This document shows positions 55,575 to 64,000 of a stretch of DNA of 64,000 nucleotides, piece by piece. The translations under genes were made by a program, and so were the position numbers. The notes under the pieces are model-generated. The model had not been told where the DNA came from. It saw nothing but the letters and a program-made list of their open reading frames with translations, and did no database searches. The stretch is from Citrobacter sp. Awk 4 (GTDB lineage: Bacteria > Pseudomonadota > Gammaproteobacteria > Enterobacterales > Enterobacteriaceae): assembly GCF_028069725.1 (NCBI RefSeq), contig NZ_JANEWG010000005.1:62001-126000 (forward strand). The letters are read 5' to 3'. Position 1 is the first letter of the stretch, and each line of letters opens with the position of its first letter.

Positions 55575-56741
55575 ATGGCTGATCTATCCGCTGCAGATTT
55601 TACTCTGCTGCAGGGGGCGCATCTGTTTGCGCCAGAAGACCGGGGAATTTGCGATGTGTTGCTGGCCAACGGCAAGATTATTGCCGTTGATACCGCTATC
55701 CCGGCAGACATTGTACCGGACTGTACCGTCATTGATTTACACGGGCGCATTCTGTGCCCGGGCTTTATCGATCAGCATGTTCATTTGATTGGCGGCGGCG
55801 GTGAAGCCGGCCCCACCACACGGACGCCGGAAGTGACGCTGAGCCGCCTCACCGAAGCGGGGATCACCACTGTGATAGGTTTGCTGGGTACCGACTCCGT
55901 CACCCGCCATCCGGAATCCTTACTGGCGAAAACCCGGGCGCTGAATGAAGAAGGGATCACCGCCTGGATGCTGACCGGCGCGTATCATGTGCCTTCGCCG
56001 ACCATCACCGGTTCTGTAGAGAAAGATGTGGCGCTGATCGACAGCGTTATCGGCGTGAAATGCGCGGTATCCGATCACCGCTCTGCCGCGCCTGGCGATT
56101 ATCAACTGGCCAGTATGGCGGCGCAATCCCGCGTTGGCGGGCTGCTCGGCGGAAAACCCGGCGTCAGCGTATTCCACATGGGCAGCAGCAAAAAAGGGTT
56201 GCAACCGCTGTATGACATTCTGGAAAACAGTGATGTGCCGATGGGGAAACTGCTTCCGACCCACGTGAACCGCAGTGAATATCTGTTCGATCAGGCGCTG
56301 GCCTTCGCGCTCAAAGGCGGCACCATCGATATCACCAGCGGTATTCCCGGCCCGGTGACGCCGCCAGACGCTATCGCGCGCGCAGTGAAAGCAGGCGTTC
56401 CGCTTGCCCAGGTCACGCTCAGCTCTGATGGCAACGGCAGCCAACCGCTGTTTGATGCGGCCGGCAACCTGACAGGCATTGGTGTTGCCGGTTTCGACAG
56501 TTTGCTACAAACCCTGCAAGCGTTGGTTAACGACTATGGTTTTACGCTGACGGATGCGCTACGCCCGCTGACCACCAGCGTGGCCGCGTTCCTGAGCCTT
56601 TCCGCTAAAGGTGAAATCCTCCCCGGTCGCGATGCCGACCTGCTTGTCATGACACCGGAACTGCGCATTGAGCAGGTTTACGCGCGCGGAAAACGGATGG
56701 TCGTGGACGGTAAAGCCTGTGTAAAAGGGACGTTTGAGTAG
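55575..56741 (+). CDS. iadA: isoaspartyl dipeptidase
   Basis: Zinc amidohydrolase that splits beta-aspartyl dipeptides from damaged proteins. 388 aa. All metal ligands fall at the E. coli positions: His68 and His70 (DQHVHLIGGGG), carbamylated Lys162, His201, His230 and Asp285 (SSDGNGSQ). AAGGAG lies 7 bases before the ATG. Operon with yjiHG; the product aspartate links to the racemase gene downstream. Confidence 0.96.
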   Translation: MADLSAADFTLLQGAHLFAPEDRGICDVLLANGKIIAVDTAIPADIVPDCTVIDLHGRILCPGFIDQHVHLIGGGGEAGPTTRTPEVTLSRLTEAGITTVIGLLGTDSVTRHPESLLAKTRALNEEGITAWMLTGAYHVPSPTITGSVEKDVALIDSVIGVKCAVSDHRSAAPGDYQLASMAAQSRVGGLLGGKPGVSVFHMGSSKKGLQPLYDILENSDVPMGKLLPTHVNRSEYLFDQALAFALKGGTIDITSGIPGPVTPPDAIARAVKAGVPLAQVTLSSDGNGSQPLFDAAGNLTGIGVAGFDSLLQTLQALVNDYGFTLTDALRPLTTSVAAFLSLSAKGEILPGRDADLLVMTPELRIEQVYARGKRMVVDGKACVKGTFE

Positions 56742-56752
56742 GTCTAAACGGT

Positions 56753-56799
56753 TGTCAGCCGTTCGAATGAACGTAGAATGCGCAAACGAGCGGCTGACA
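56753..56799. repeat. 9-bp inverted repeat before hypT
   Basis: TGTCAGCCG (56753-56761) and CGGCTGACA (56791-56799), 29 bases between, filling most of the 69-bp iadA-hypT gap. Could be an iadA transcript hairpin or a LysR-type operator for hypT. Confidence 0.5.
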
Positions 56800-56810
56800 G
56801 GTAAACAGGA

Positions 56811-57719
56811 ATGGACGAGAGTGGTGCAGGTTTGCATAACATTGAAACAAAATGGCTTTATGATTTTCTGACCCTGGAAAAGTGCCGAAACTTCTCTCAG
56901 GCTGCGATCATCCGTAATGTCTCACAGCCTGCGTTCAGTCGTCGGATCCGCGCGCTGGAAAGCGCCGTGGGCGTCGAACTGTTTAATCGCCAGATCTCCC
57001 CACTGCAACTCTCAGAGCAGGGCAAAATCTTTCACTCTCAGGTTCGCCATCTTTTGCAGCAACTGGAAAGTAACCTGACGGAACTGCGGGGCGGCAGCGA
57101 CTTTACACTGCGTAAAATCAAAGTTGCCGCCGCGCATTCGCTTTCCCTCGGCCTGTTGCCGGGCGTTGTCAGAGCGATGCCGACGCAGTTTACCTGGTCC
57201 GTTGAGGCAATTGATGTCGATCAGGCTGTCGATATGCTGCGGGAAGGGCAAAGCGATTTTATCTTTTCTTACCACGACGAAAATCTGCTACAGGCACCGT
57301 TTGCCAACATTCGTTTGTTCGAGTCGCAACTCTTCCCCGTCTGTGCCTGCAACGAACAAGGGCAACCGCGCTATTCCCTTGAGCAGCCCCACTTCCCCTT
57401 GCTGAACTATAGCCGCAACTCCTATATGGGCAGGTTGATAAACCGCACGCTGACCCGCCACGCTGAGCTCAGTTTCAGCACGTTTTTTGTCTCTTCAATG
57501 AGTGAATTGTTAAAGCAGGTCGCGCTGGACGGCTGTGGGATCGCCTGGCTGCCGGAGTATGCCATTCGCCAGGAACTCAGCAGCGGGCAGTTGATCGTGC
57601 TGGACAATGACGCGCTGGTGATCCCAATCCAGGCTTACGCGTACCGCATGGACACGCGTATGAACCCCTTAGCGGAACGTTTCTGGCGGGAACTGCACAG
57701 CCTTCACACCGCCCCCTGA
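56811..57719 (+). CDS. hypT: HOCl-responsive LysR regulator HypT
   Basis: LysR activator that is switched on by methionine oxidation by hypochlorite. 302 aa: HTH NFSQAAIIRNVSQPAFSRRI and an effector domain. The three activating methionines known in E. coli are all kept, Met123, Met206 and Met230. MDESGAGLHNIETKWLYDFL matches E. coli YjiE at the N-terminus. A weak AGG...AGGA site precedes the ATG. Confidence 0.95.
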   Translation: MDESGAGLHNIETKWLYDFLTLEKCRNFSQAAIIRNVSQPAFSRRIRALESAVGVELFNRQISPLQLSEQGKIFHSQVRHLLQQLESNLTELRGGSDFTLRKIKVAAAHSLSLGLLPGVVRAMPTQFTWSVEAIDVDQAVDMLREGQSDFIFSYHDENLLQAPFANIRLFESQLFPVCACNEQGQPRYSLEQPHFPLLNYSRNSYMGRLINRTLTRHAELSFSTFFVSSMSELLKQVALDGCGIAWLPEYAIRQELSSGQLIVLDNDALVIPIQAYAYRMDTRMNPLAERFWRELHSLHTAP

Positions 57720-57726
57720 ACACTAT

Positions 57727-58461
57727 TCAGGCATGAGCAAACTGTTCCGGCGCCAGCGCGGTCTGTGTGTCCGGCCAGGACTCATACCAACGGATAGCGG
57801 CGCGCACCAGTGACGCAGTCGAGTCGATAAAGCGGCAACCAGCGGCCTCCTCATGCCCGGACACGATAAGGGGAATTTCAGTACACCCCATGATTATCCT
57901 CTGCGCACCACGGGAAATCAGCCGTTCAATTTGCGGAAACAACAGCGTTTCCGCCGCCGGCTTATTACCGCTTTTCAGGGCATAAATGGCCTGCATCACC
58001 TGTTTCTGTTCCGTTTCTTCCGGCGGGATCAGAGTGAGTCCCTGCGCCATCGCTTTTTTCTGATACAGTCCTGTCGCCAGCGTGGCGTCCGTCGCCAACA
58101 GACCCACGCGTTTGACCGATGGAGGGATTTCGCCAAGGGTCGCATCCAGAATGCTGATCATCTCAGCCTTTGCCACGGCCCGCAGATCTTCAAACCAGTA
58201 ATGGGCGGTATTGCAGGGGATCACGATACATTCCGCTCCCGCCGCCTCCAGCATATGCAGATAACGTTCAAGATAGTGATAGGGAGAAGGGCCGCCGGAC
58301 AATAAACAGGCCGTGCGATCAGGAATATCCGGGATAGAGCTCACAATCAGCGGAATATGCTGCTGATCGCAGCTGGCACCGCGTAAGTAAACAAACTTTT
58401 CCAGCATATCTGCCGTCGCTGCTGGCCCCATTCCACCTAAAATCCCAATCGTATGTTTCAT
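57727..58461 (-). CDS. aspartate/glutamate racemase family protein
   Basis: PLP-independent racemase of 244 aa. Both catalytic cysteines are present, in VIPCNTAHYWF and IMGCTEIPLIV, and the N-terminus GILGGMGPAATADMLEKFV is typical of the YgeA/RacX group. Cytoplasmic. Convergent with hypT, 7 bases away. With iadA nearby it may act on aspartate released from isoaspartyl peptides; broad amino acid racemase activity is as likely. Confidence 0.85.
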   Translation of the reverse strand: MKHTIGILGGMGPAATADMLEKFVYLRGASCDQQHIPLIVSSIPDIPDRTACLLSGGPSPYHYLERYLHMLEAAGAECIVIPCNTAHYWFEDLRAVAKAEMISILDATLGEIPPSVKRVGLLATDATLATGLYQKKAMAQGLTLIPPEETEQKQVMQAIYALKSGNKPAAETLLFPQIERLISRGAQRIIMGCTEIPLIVSGHEEAAGCRFIDSTASLVRAAIRWYESWPDTQTALAPEQFAHA

Positions 58462-58703
58462 CGCTTTCCCACTGCTCAGCTTGAGTTCAGAAACACACTA
58501 TCAGCATGATGTTTAGCTAAAAAATGCCGTTTTATTAGCGGCTATGCGTAAAAATCATAGCCCCCACTTCCCCGCGACGACCGGTTGCCACTGTGAACAA
58601 AAAGCTTTACACCCTCACAAAACAAAGAACGCTGAGGCTATCTTTTAAGCGCCTTCAGCGCAGCATAAAATAGCGCCGATGTTTCAAATGGAGGATTGTT
58701 GTT

Positions 58704-58781
58704 ATGTTGTTCTGGAAAAAGATGGTGAGAAGAATCGACGCGTTCGCAACGCTGCTCCCACCAGGCTACTTCCGGGTGTAA
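58704..58781 (+). CDS. candidate 25-aa small protein
   Basis: Reading frame MLFWKKMVRRIDAFATLLPP then GYFRV, with GGAGG 9 bases before the ATG and a TAAAAT hexamer near 58665. Basic amphipathic helix likely, ending in a Pro-rich tail. A hairpin follows at 58791-58809. I recognise no relative; it may be a leader or membrane-active peptide, or chance. Confidence 0.4.
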   Translation: MLFWKKMVRRIDAFATLLPPGYFRV

Positions 58782-58790
58782 AACCAGGCT

Positions 58791-58809
58791 GGCCTGTCAC
58801 CGACAGGCC
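58791..58809. terminator. hairpin shared by two tiny genes
   Basis: Stem GGCCTGTC (58791-58798) / GACAGGCC (58802-58809), loop ACC. On the + strand TGATTCCCTTT follows, on the minus strand CAGCCTGGTTTT. Placed to stop transcripts from both sides. Confidence 0.55.
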
Positions 58810-58931
58810 TGATTCCCTTTCCCTTCTTTGCGTTTACGCAATCCGGATGTTCTTAACACCACCACCCACATCCGTCGCCAGGCATAACGATACACCAGCG
58901 GATGCTGCCACCTGAGTAATGTCAGAAACAT
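58797..58931 (-). CDS. candidate 44-aa small protein downstream of the permease
   Basis: Starts MFLTLLRWQHPLVYRYAWRR and goes on with MWVVVLRTSGLRKRKEGKG. The ATG has a strong ribosome site (AAAGGAG, 6 bases away) and lies 25 bases after the permease stop, in the same direction. Very basic, with a short hydrophobic stretch; membrane association is possible. Its stop lies in the hairpin. I do not recognise it. Confidence 0.45.
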   Translation of the reverse strand: MFLTLLRWQHPLVYRYAWRRMWVVVLRTSGLRKRKEGKGNQACR

Positions 58932-58956
58932 AGCGACTCCTTTCTTGCCTGAAGAG

Positions 58957-60219
58957 CTAGCGGAATGTTGGCAGCAAGCCAAAGACATCCAGAACGACGG
59001 TCAGATAGACAATCCCGCCTCCCACAATCACCAGGTTCAGCACCGTATTGTTACAAGGAGAGGTGTAATGCGACGTCGCAAAACGCTTACGCGCGGCTTT
59101 GACCAGAATAGGAGGCAAGATCACGCTCCAGATGGTAAACGCCAGACCCGCGTAACCAATCGCATGCACGAAGCCGTTCGGGAAGAAGAAACACACGGCG
59201 GCGGGCGGGAAATAGGTCACCAGAGCGGTTTTCAAACGTCCGATATTGTCATCCGGGAAGTGAAACAGATCGGCGATATAATCAAACAGACCCAGCGTGG
59301 CCGCCAACAGTGAACTGGCAACCGCAAAATTGCCGAAGAATGTCAGGATCAAGTCCATATACTGGCTGGTAAATAACCCGCTAATGGCTTCCACAAACAC
59401 ATCAATATTCCCCCCTTTAGCAATGATGGGAGGAAAGTCCGCACGACTGATATTCCCCATCGTGACCGCCAGCCAAAAGATATACAGCAGCACGGCAAAG
59501 AGCGTACCGATGATGATGGAGCGCGTAATGTGGGGGATACCTTGTGTTCCGTAGAGTTTAACCAGGCTCGGCACGTTGCCATGAAAACCAAAAGAGATAA
59601 TACAAAACGGTAGCGTCATCAGAATGTACGGCAGGTATTGGGCATTCGGTAGCGCGATCTCAGCGCTATCGGCCAGTTTTGCCACATCAATATGACCGAC
59701 CAGCCCGGAGAAGGTGGCAAAAAACGCCAAAAATTTGCCGATGATCAGAACCGTCGTAATTCTCCCGACCAGCAATGAGCTGTACCACGCGATCACGCCA
59801 ACCAGCATGCTGACAAGGACCACTGATATATTTGCAGGAAAACGAACGCCACTGTATTTGAACACGGTCTGCGCCATCACCGCCGAAGAGCCGGAGATAT
59901 AAGCGTAAGTTAAAATATACAACACAAAACCAAAGGCAATCCCAACGACAACATTCCACTTTTGCCCAAGCAAATCCTGAGTAAACGTATTAAAACTGGC
60001 TCCAGCACCATAGTGAAGGTTAACCTCAACCAACATCAGGCCGGTTAACAACATCATGATGGCAATAACAATCAGAATGACAGAAGCGCCGGGAAACCAT
60101 ACGCCAGCCATCGCAATAGGAAGAGAAAACATCCCCCCTCCCACCACGGTCGCAATGACAAGCATTGTCCCGCTAATTAATCCGGGGGTACTCTGTCTTT
60201 CAATGGCATTAATATCCAT
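58957..60219 (-). CDS. aromatic amino acid permease (HAAAP family), TutB/TyrP-like
   Basis: Proton-coupled uptake of tyrosine or tryptophan through the inner membrane. 420 aa, 11 membrane segments; SGTMLVIATVVGGGMFSLPI is the HAAAP helix-1 signature, ALLPFCIISFGFHGNVPSLV-type helix 6 follows (seen as TLPFCIISFGFHGNVPSLV). It lies downstream of tyrosine phenol-lyase, as tutB does in Erwinia herbicola, so tyrosine is the probable substrate. A terminator stands between it and tpl, but read-through or its own promoter is possible. Confidence 0.87.
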   Translation of the reverse strand: MDINAIERQSTPGLISGTMLVIATVVGGGMFSLPIAMAGVWFPGASVILIVIAIMMLLTGLMLVEVNLHYGAGASFNTFTQDLLGQKWNVVVGIAFGFVLYILTYAYISGSSAVMAQTVFKYSGVRFPANISVVLVSMLVGVIAWYSSLLVGRITTVLIIGKFLAFFATFSGLVGHIDVAKLADSAEIALPNAQYLPYILMTLPFCIISFGFHGNVPSLVKLYGTQGIPHITRSIIIGTLFAVLLYIFWLAVTMGNISRADFPPIIAKGGNIDVFVEAISGLFTSQYMDLILTFFGNFAVASSLLAATLGLFDYIADLFHFPDDNIGRLKTALVTYFPPAAVCFFFPNGFVHAIGYAGLAFTIWSVILPPILVKAARKRFATSHYTSPCNNTVLNLVIVGGGIVYLTVVLDVFGLLPTFR

Positions 60220-60370
60220 AATAAATGTTCCTGTTGACTATTATTTATAATTACGGCTGTCATTTGTACATCTTCGGATAATGAACGTGTTGAAGTCAGG
60301 TTTGCATTTTTATTAGTCAGCAAAGTATCGCCGATACGGTAAAGGCTTCCTGTTCTGTGAAAATAAAAAC

Positions 60371-60395
60371 AAAAAGGCCCCAGTTACCTGGGGCC
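60371..60395 (-). terminator. rho-independent terminator after tyrosine phenol-lyase
   Basis: Minus-strand stem GGCCCCAG / CTGGGGCC (60376-60383 with 60388-60395), loop of 4, then TTTTTGTTTTTA. Ten bases past the lyase stop; a textbook terminator. Confidence 0.92.
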
Positions 60396-60404
60396 ACGAA
60401 AAAA

Positions 60405-61835
<1,431 letters not shown>

Positions 61836-61983
61836 TCATCAACAGAGGCTGAGAAGATATAACTATTCACCGCCTGAAGCAGGGGTGGAAATAATGTGTT
61901 GGCACTATGCAAGATTTAATTACCGAAGAAAATAGCCGCAACAGCATTAGTCATTTCAAATGATAAAGAAAAGTGTAAATACG

Positions 61984-61999
61984 CGTGATATAAATCACA
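61984..61999. promoter_or_regulatory. CRP-like site near tpl
   Basis: CGTGATATAAATCACA has GTGA-N6-TCACA, one mismatch to consensus; centre about 216 bases before the tpl start codon. Confidence 0.6.
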
Positions 62000-62183
62000 C
62001 GTTCTTTTCTTAGCTTTTCATATTCAACAAGTTATTCACTACACCGTGAATTGCAACGTCCCTCCAGACGCTGTAAAAGCAAGAACCGACTGAAAACATA
62101 ACTTTCCAGCCCCTTTTCAGCTCACTGTCTCTATTTTTAAGAGTGGATATTGTGAGATTACGATCACCCTCCACCGTTAATTT

Positions 62184-62199
62184 TGTGATTAGCATCACC
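62184..62199. promoter_or_regulatory. second CRP-like site upstream of tpl
   Basis: TGTGATTAGCATCACC differs from TGTGA-N6-TCACA only at the last base. It lies 5 bases before the TyrR-type boxes. Confidence 0.6.
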
Positions 62200-62204
62200 A
62201 AAAG

Positions 62205-62234
62205 CGTAAAGTAATTTGTACAAAACAGTGTACT
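62205..62234. promoter_or_regulatory. overlapping TyrR-type boxes
   Basis: CGTAAA-GTAATT-TGTACA (62205-62222) fits the TyrR box TGTAAA-N6-TTTACA with two mismatches, and TGTACA-AAACAG-TGTACT (62217-62234) reuses its right arm as the left arm of a weaker box. About 440 bases before the tpl start codon. Confidence 0.55.
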
Positions 62235-62787
62235 TTCAGAAATTATGATTTACTTCAGAGATCTACTTCACGTTTTTCTGCAATGGTTTTGCAATGCCAG
62301 ATCTGACGCGTGAGACAATTAGCGGGAATGTTTTTTAATGGCGTGAAATGGCTATTTTCCGACATTCTAATTTTCTTAAAATATATATAAAGGCGTCGAT
62401 TATATTTTATATCCACTCAGAGGGAATTGCCTTTTTCTGATCATGCATACAGTTATTTATCATTATGCGGGGGCGTTGCTACCTTCCTCCTTACAAATCT
62501 CTGCACGCAAAATAATTTCACCCTCTAAAAACTTTACTATTTCATAACAATCTTTCTTTTAATCGTCTGACATTAGAAAAACAAAATAATTAACAAAATA
62601 ACAACAGATAAAATCAGCGAGGATGAAACCAAAGATCATCGTTTTATTTTAAATGCCACCGTCATCACCAATAAGACGTATTTCAAATGAATGTGCATCA
62701 GATCATTTGCGATAAAGGACACAAAATTTAACTGCCATTGGCGAAAAAACTTGCTGTTTAACCTAAAACCCTTAACGTAGCGAAAAA

Positions 62788-62807
62788 TTGGTTTATACCA
62801 GATTGGT
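62788..62807. promoter_or_regulatory. candidate autoregulatory operator of the GntR gene
   Basis: TGGT-TTAT-ACCA palindrome (62789-62800) then another TTGGT half-site (62803-62807), touching the start codon region. HutC-type GntR proteins bind TGGT/ACCA palindromes. Confidence 0.45.
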
Positions 62808-62811
62808 GAGC

Positions 62812-63516
62812 ATGAAAGACAAAAGCTATGTAGATATCATCCGGGAGCGTCTGGAAAGGTGGTTATCTGAGACAAATCTGGCTGCGGGTTCACGGCTTCC
62901 TTCAGAGCGGGAGCTATGCGAACTGCTGGATACCCGCAGAATGACGTTGAGACAAGTGTTACTGGAACTGGAGGTGGCATCTCTCATCTTCAGGAAAAAT
63001 CGTAGCGGCTGGTTTATTGCACCTAAGCGTTTCATCTATAACCCAAAAGCGCAGTCCAGCTTTAATGCCGAAGCCCGCGCCCAGGGGCGACAGCCATTTT
63101 GGGGGTACCTGGAAGAGGAAGTGTGCGAAGCGCCTCCCGCCAGTGTAACGAAGGCGTTCTTTGAAAATACCAGCAGCTATCTCATCACCGGCTGGTGTGG
63201 TCTTGATGGACATAAGGTTTTTTATCATGAGTCCTACATTGACGCCGACTTCGCCCCTGACTTTGTTAATAAAATCAACAATCAATCATTTGCCGAAGTC
63301 TGGGAAAGAGAGTTCAGTCAGTTCCTGAGTATAAAAAGCATGGTATTTAAACCCGTAAAAATACCTGATCAGGCATGCAAGGAGTTGGGTGTTGCACCAA
63401 ATTCTTTCGTCATTCTGGTCGAAAAACATCGGGCAACACGCGAGAAAAGAGTGGTTCAGGTTGACTTTGAGTACTGGAGACTGGAGTCCGTTGAACTCTA
63501 TATTAAAGATGAATGA
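62812..63516 (+). CDS. GntR-family (HutC/UTRA) transcription regulator
   Basis: 234 aa: N-terminal winged helix (SRLPSERELCELLDTRRMTL, RQVLLELEVASLIFRKNRSG) and a C-terminal UTRA ligand-binding domain (FYHESYIDADFAPDFVNKIN, VEKHRATREKRVVQVDFEYW). ATG at 62812; a TTG at 62788 is in frame but lies in the presumed operator. It is followed after 8 bases by a sugar isomerase-like gene, so it probably senses a sugar phosphate. Confidence 0.82.
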   Translation: MKDKSYVDIIRERLERWLSETNLAAGSRLPSERELCELLDTRRMTLRQVLLELEVASLIFRKNRSGWFIAPKRFIYNPKAQSSFNAEARAQGRQPFWGYLEEEVCEAPPASVTKAFFENTSSYLITGWCGLDGHKVFYHESYIDADFAPDFVNKINNQSFAEVWEREFSQFLSIKSMVFKPVKIPDQACKELGVAPNSFVILVEKHRATREKRVVQVDFEYWRLESVELYIKDE

Positions 63517-63524
63517 GGGTGAAA

Positions 63525-64000
63525 ATGAAAACAACAGAAAGGGTATGCCTCGCTGAGCGAGCCAGCAATATTCCCCTATATTTGCATGCCTATGCATTTC
63601 ATTTAAATATGCGGTACGAACGGATTCTGCCAGGCGATCTCCTGGATATTGCGCATCAGCATCAATTACAGGGTGTGAAGATTCATGTTGAGGATGGTGA
63701 AACTCAGGCCTTACAAATGTTGAGTGACCATCAGTTATTTGATTTCAGGAAAAAAGCAGAAGACTACGGCCTGGATGTAAACATTGAAACCAGCGCATCA
63801 GATAAAAAAACGCTGGACGATGCTATCAGGATTGCCCATGCGACAGGCGCTTCATCCGTTCGTTTTTACCCTCGCTATGAAGGGCATCTACAAGATGTCA
63901 TGGAGAAGATAGCGTTAGATATACAATATTTATCTCAGTTTGATGATTGCGGCTTAACATTCACGATAGAGCAGCATGAAGATTTGAAAGGAGAAGAACT
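63525..64000 (+). CDS. sugar phosphate isomerase/epimerase-like protein, 3' end outside window
   Basis: Open for 158 codons to the edge. MKTTERVCLAERASNIPLYL, then LPGDLLDIAHQHQLQGVKIH, DFRKKAEDYGLDVNIETSAS and ASSVRFYPRYEGH look like the first strands of a xylose-isomerase-like TIM barrel (AP endonuclease 2 superfamily). Start ATG is 8 bases after the gntR stop with GAGGGTGAAA between. The metal ligands should be beyond the edge; the substrate cannot be told. Confidence 0.7.
   Translation, partial: MKTTERVCLAERASNIPLYLHAYAFHLNMRYERILPGDLLDIAHQHQLQGVKIHVEDGETQALQMLSDHQLFDFRKKAEDYGLDVNIETSASDKKTLDDAIRIAHATGASSVRFYPRYEGHLQDVMEKIALDIQYLSQFDDCGLTFTIEQHEDLKGEE

Noticed and set aside
61860-61990. 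Search for a TyrR box close to the tpl start (TGTAAATACGCG)
   Set aside because: Only the left half TGTAAA is present; no right half at the required spacing.

Overview
The window comes from an enteric bacterium, most likely Citrobacter (C. freundii group). The backbone follows the E. coli lgo / tsr / yjiY-yjiX-yjiA / symE / yjiN / yjiJ / yjiH-yjiG-iadA-yjiE segment near 98-99 min. It also carries a tyrosine phenol-lyase almost identical to the Citrobacter enzyme, and many enterobacterial REP/BIME elements. The genus call is inferred from remembered protein sequences, not from a search.

Layout: (1) 1-5.9 kb, L-galactonate use: lgoD and a uxaB-type reductase (partial at the left edge) diverge from lgoR and a three-gene TRAP transporter that takes the place of the MFS transporter LgoT. 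(2) 6.0-12.4 kb, pgaABCD, the poly-beta-1,6-GlcNAc biofilm operon, with a CsrA-type leader. (3) 12.8-14.5 kb, the serine chemoreceptor tsr with a sigma-28 promoter. (4) 14.6-24.6 kb, a 4-hydroxyproline catabolic island: epimerase, three-subunit dehydrogenase, deaminase, aldehyde dehydrogenase, permease, reductase and AraC-type regulator. (5) 24.6-36.0 kb, the complete homoprotocatechuate / 4-hydroxyphenylacetate cluster hpaR-hpaGEDFHIXA-hpaBC. (6) 36.0-39.7 kb, btsT-yjiX-yjiA with a CRP site and four evenly spaced BtsR-type boxes. (7) 39.7-42.8 kb, a small accessory pocket: brnTA toxin-antitoxin, an OmpA-like protein and its secreted partner, and the SOS toxin symE with a likely antisense symR. 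(8) 43.0-46.0 kb, a xapA-type phosphorylase, a TsgA-like MFS carrier and a LysR regulator. (9) 46.4-53.0 kb, an NlpC/P60 protein, yjiN, and an orphan three-gene carbohydrate cluster with three CRP-like sites. (10) 53.1-58.5 kb, yjiJ, yjiH-yjiG-iadA, hypT and an Asp/Glu racemase. (11) 58.7-62.3 kb, tyrosine phenol-lyase and an aromatic amino acid permease, two possible tiny genes, and a long CRP/TyrR control region. (12) 62.8 kb to the end, a GntR/UTRA regulator and the start of a sugar isomerase-like gene.

Most genes feed unusual carbon sources (L-galactonate, hydroxyproline, hydroxyphenylacetate, tyrosine, isoaspartyl peptides, pyruvate, pectin-type sugars) into central metabolism, and CRP-like sites recur at their promoters. 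Products of 4-hydroxyphenylacetate breakdown (pyruvate, succinate semialdehyde) and of hydroxyproline breakdown (2-oxoglutarate) enter the TCA cycle. No tRNA, rRNA, insertion sequence, prophage or CRISPR array was recognised.
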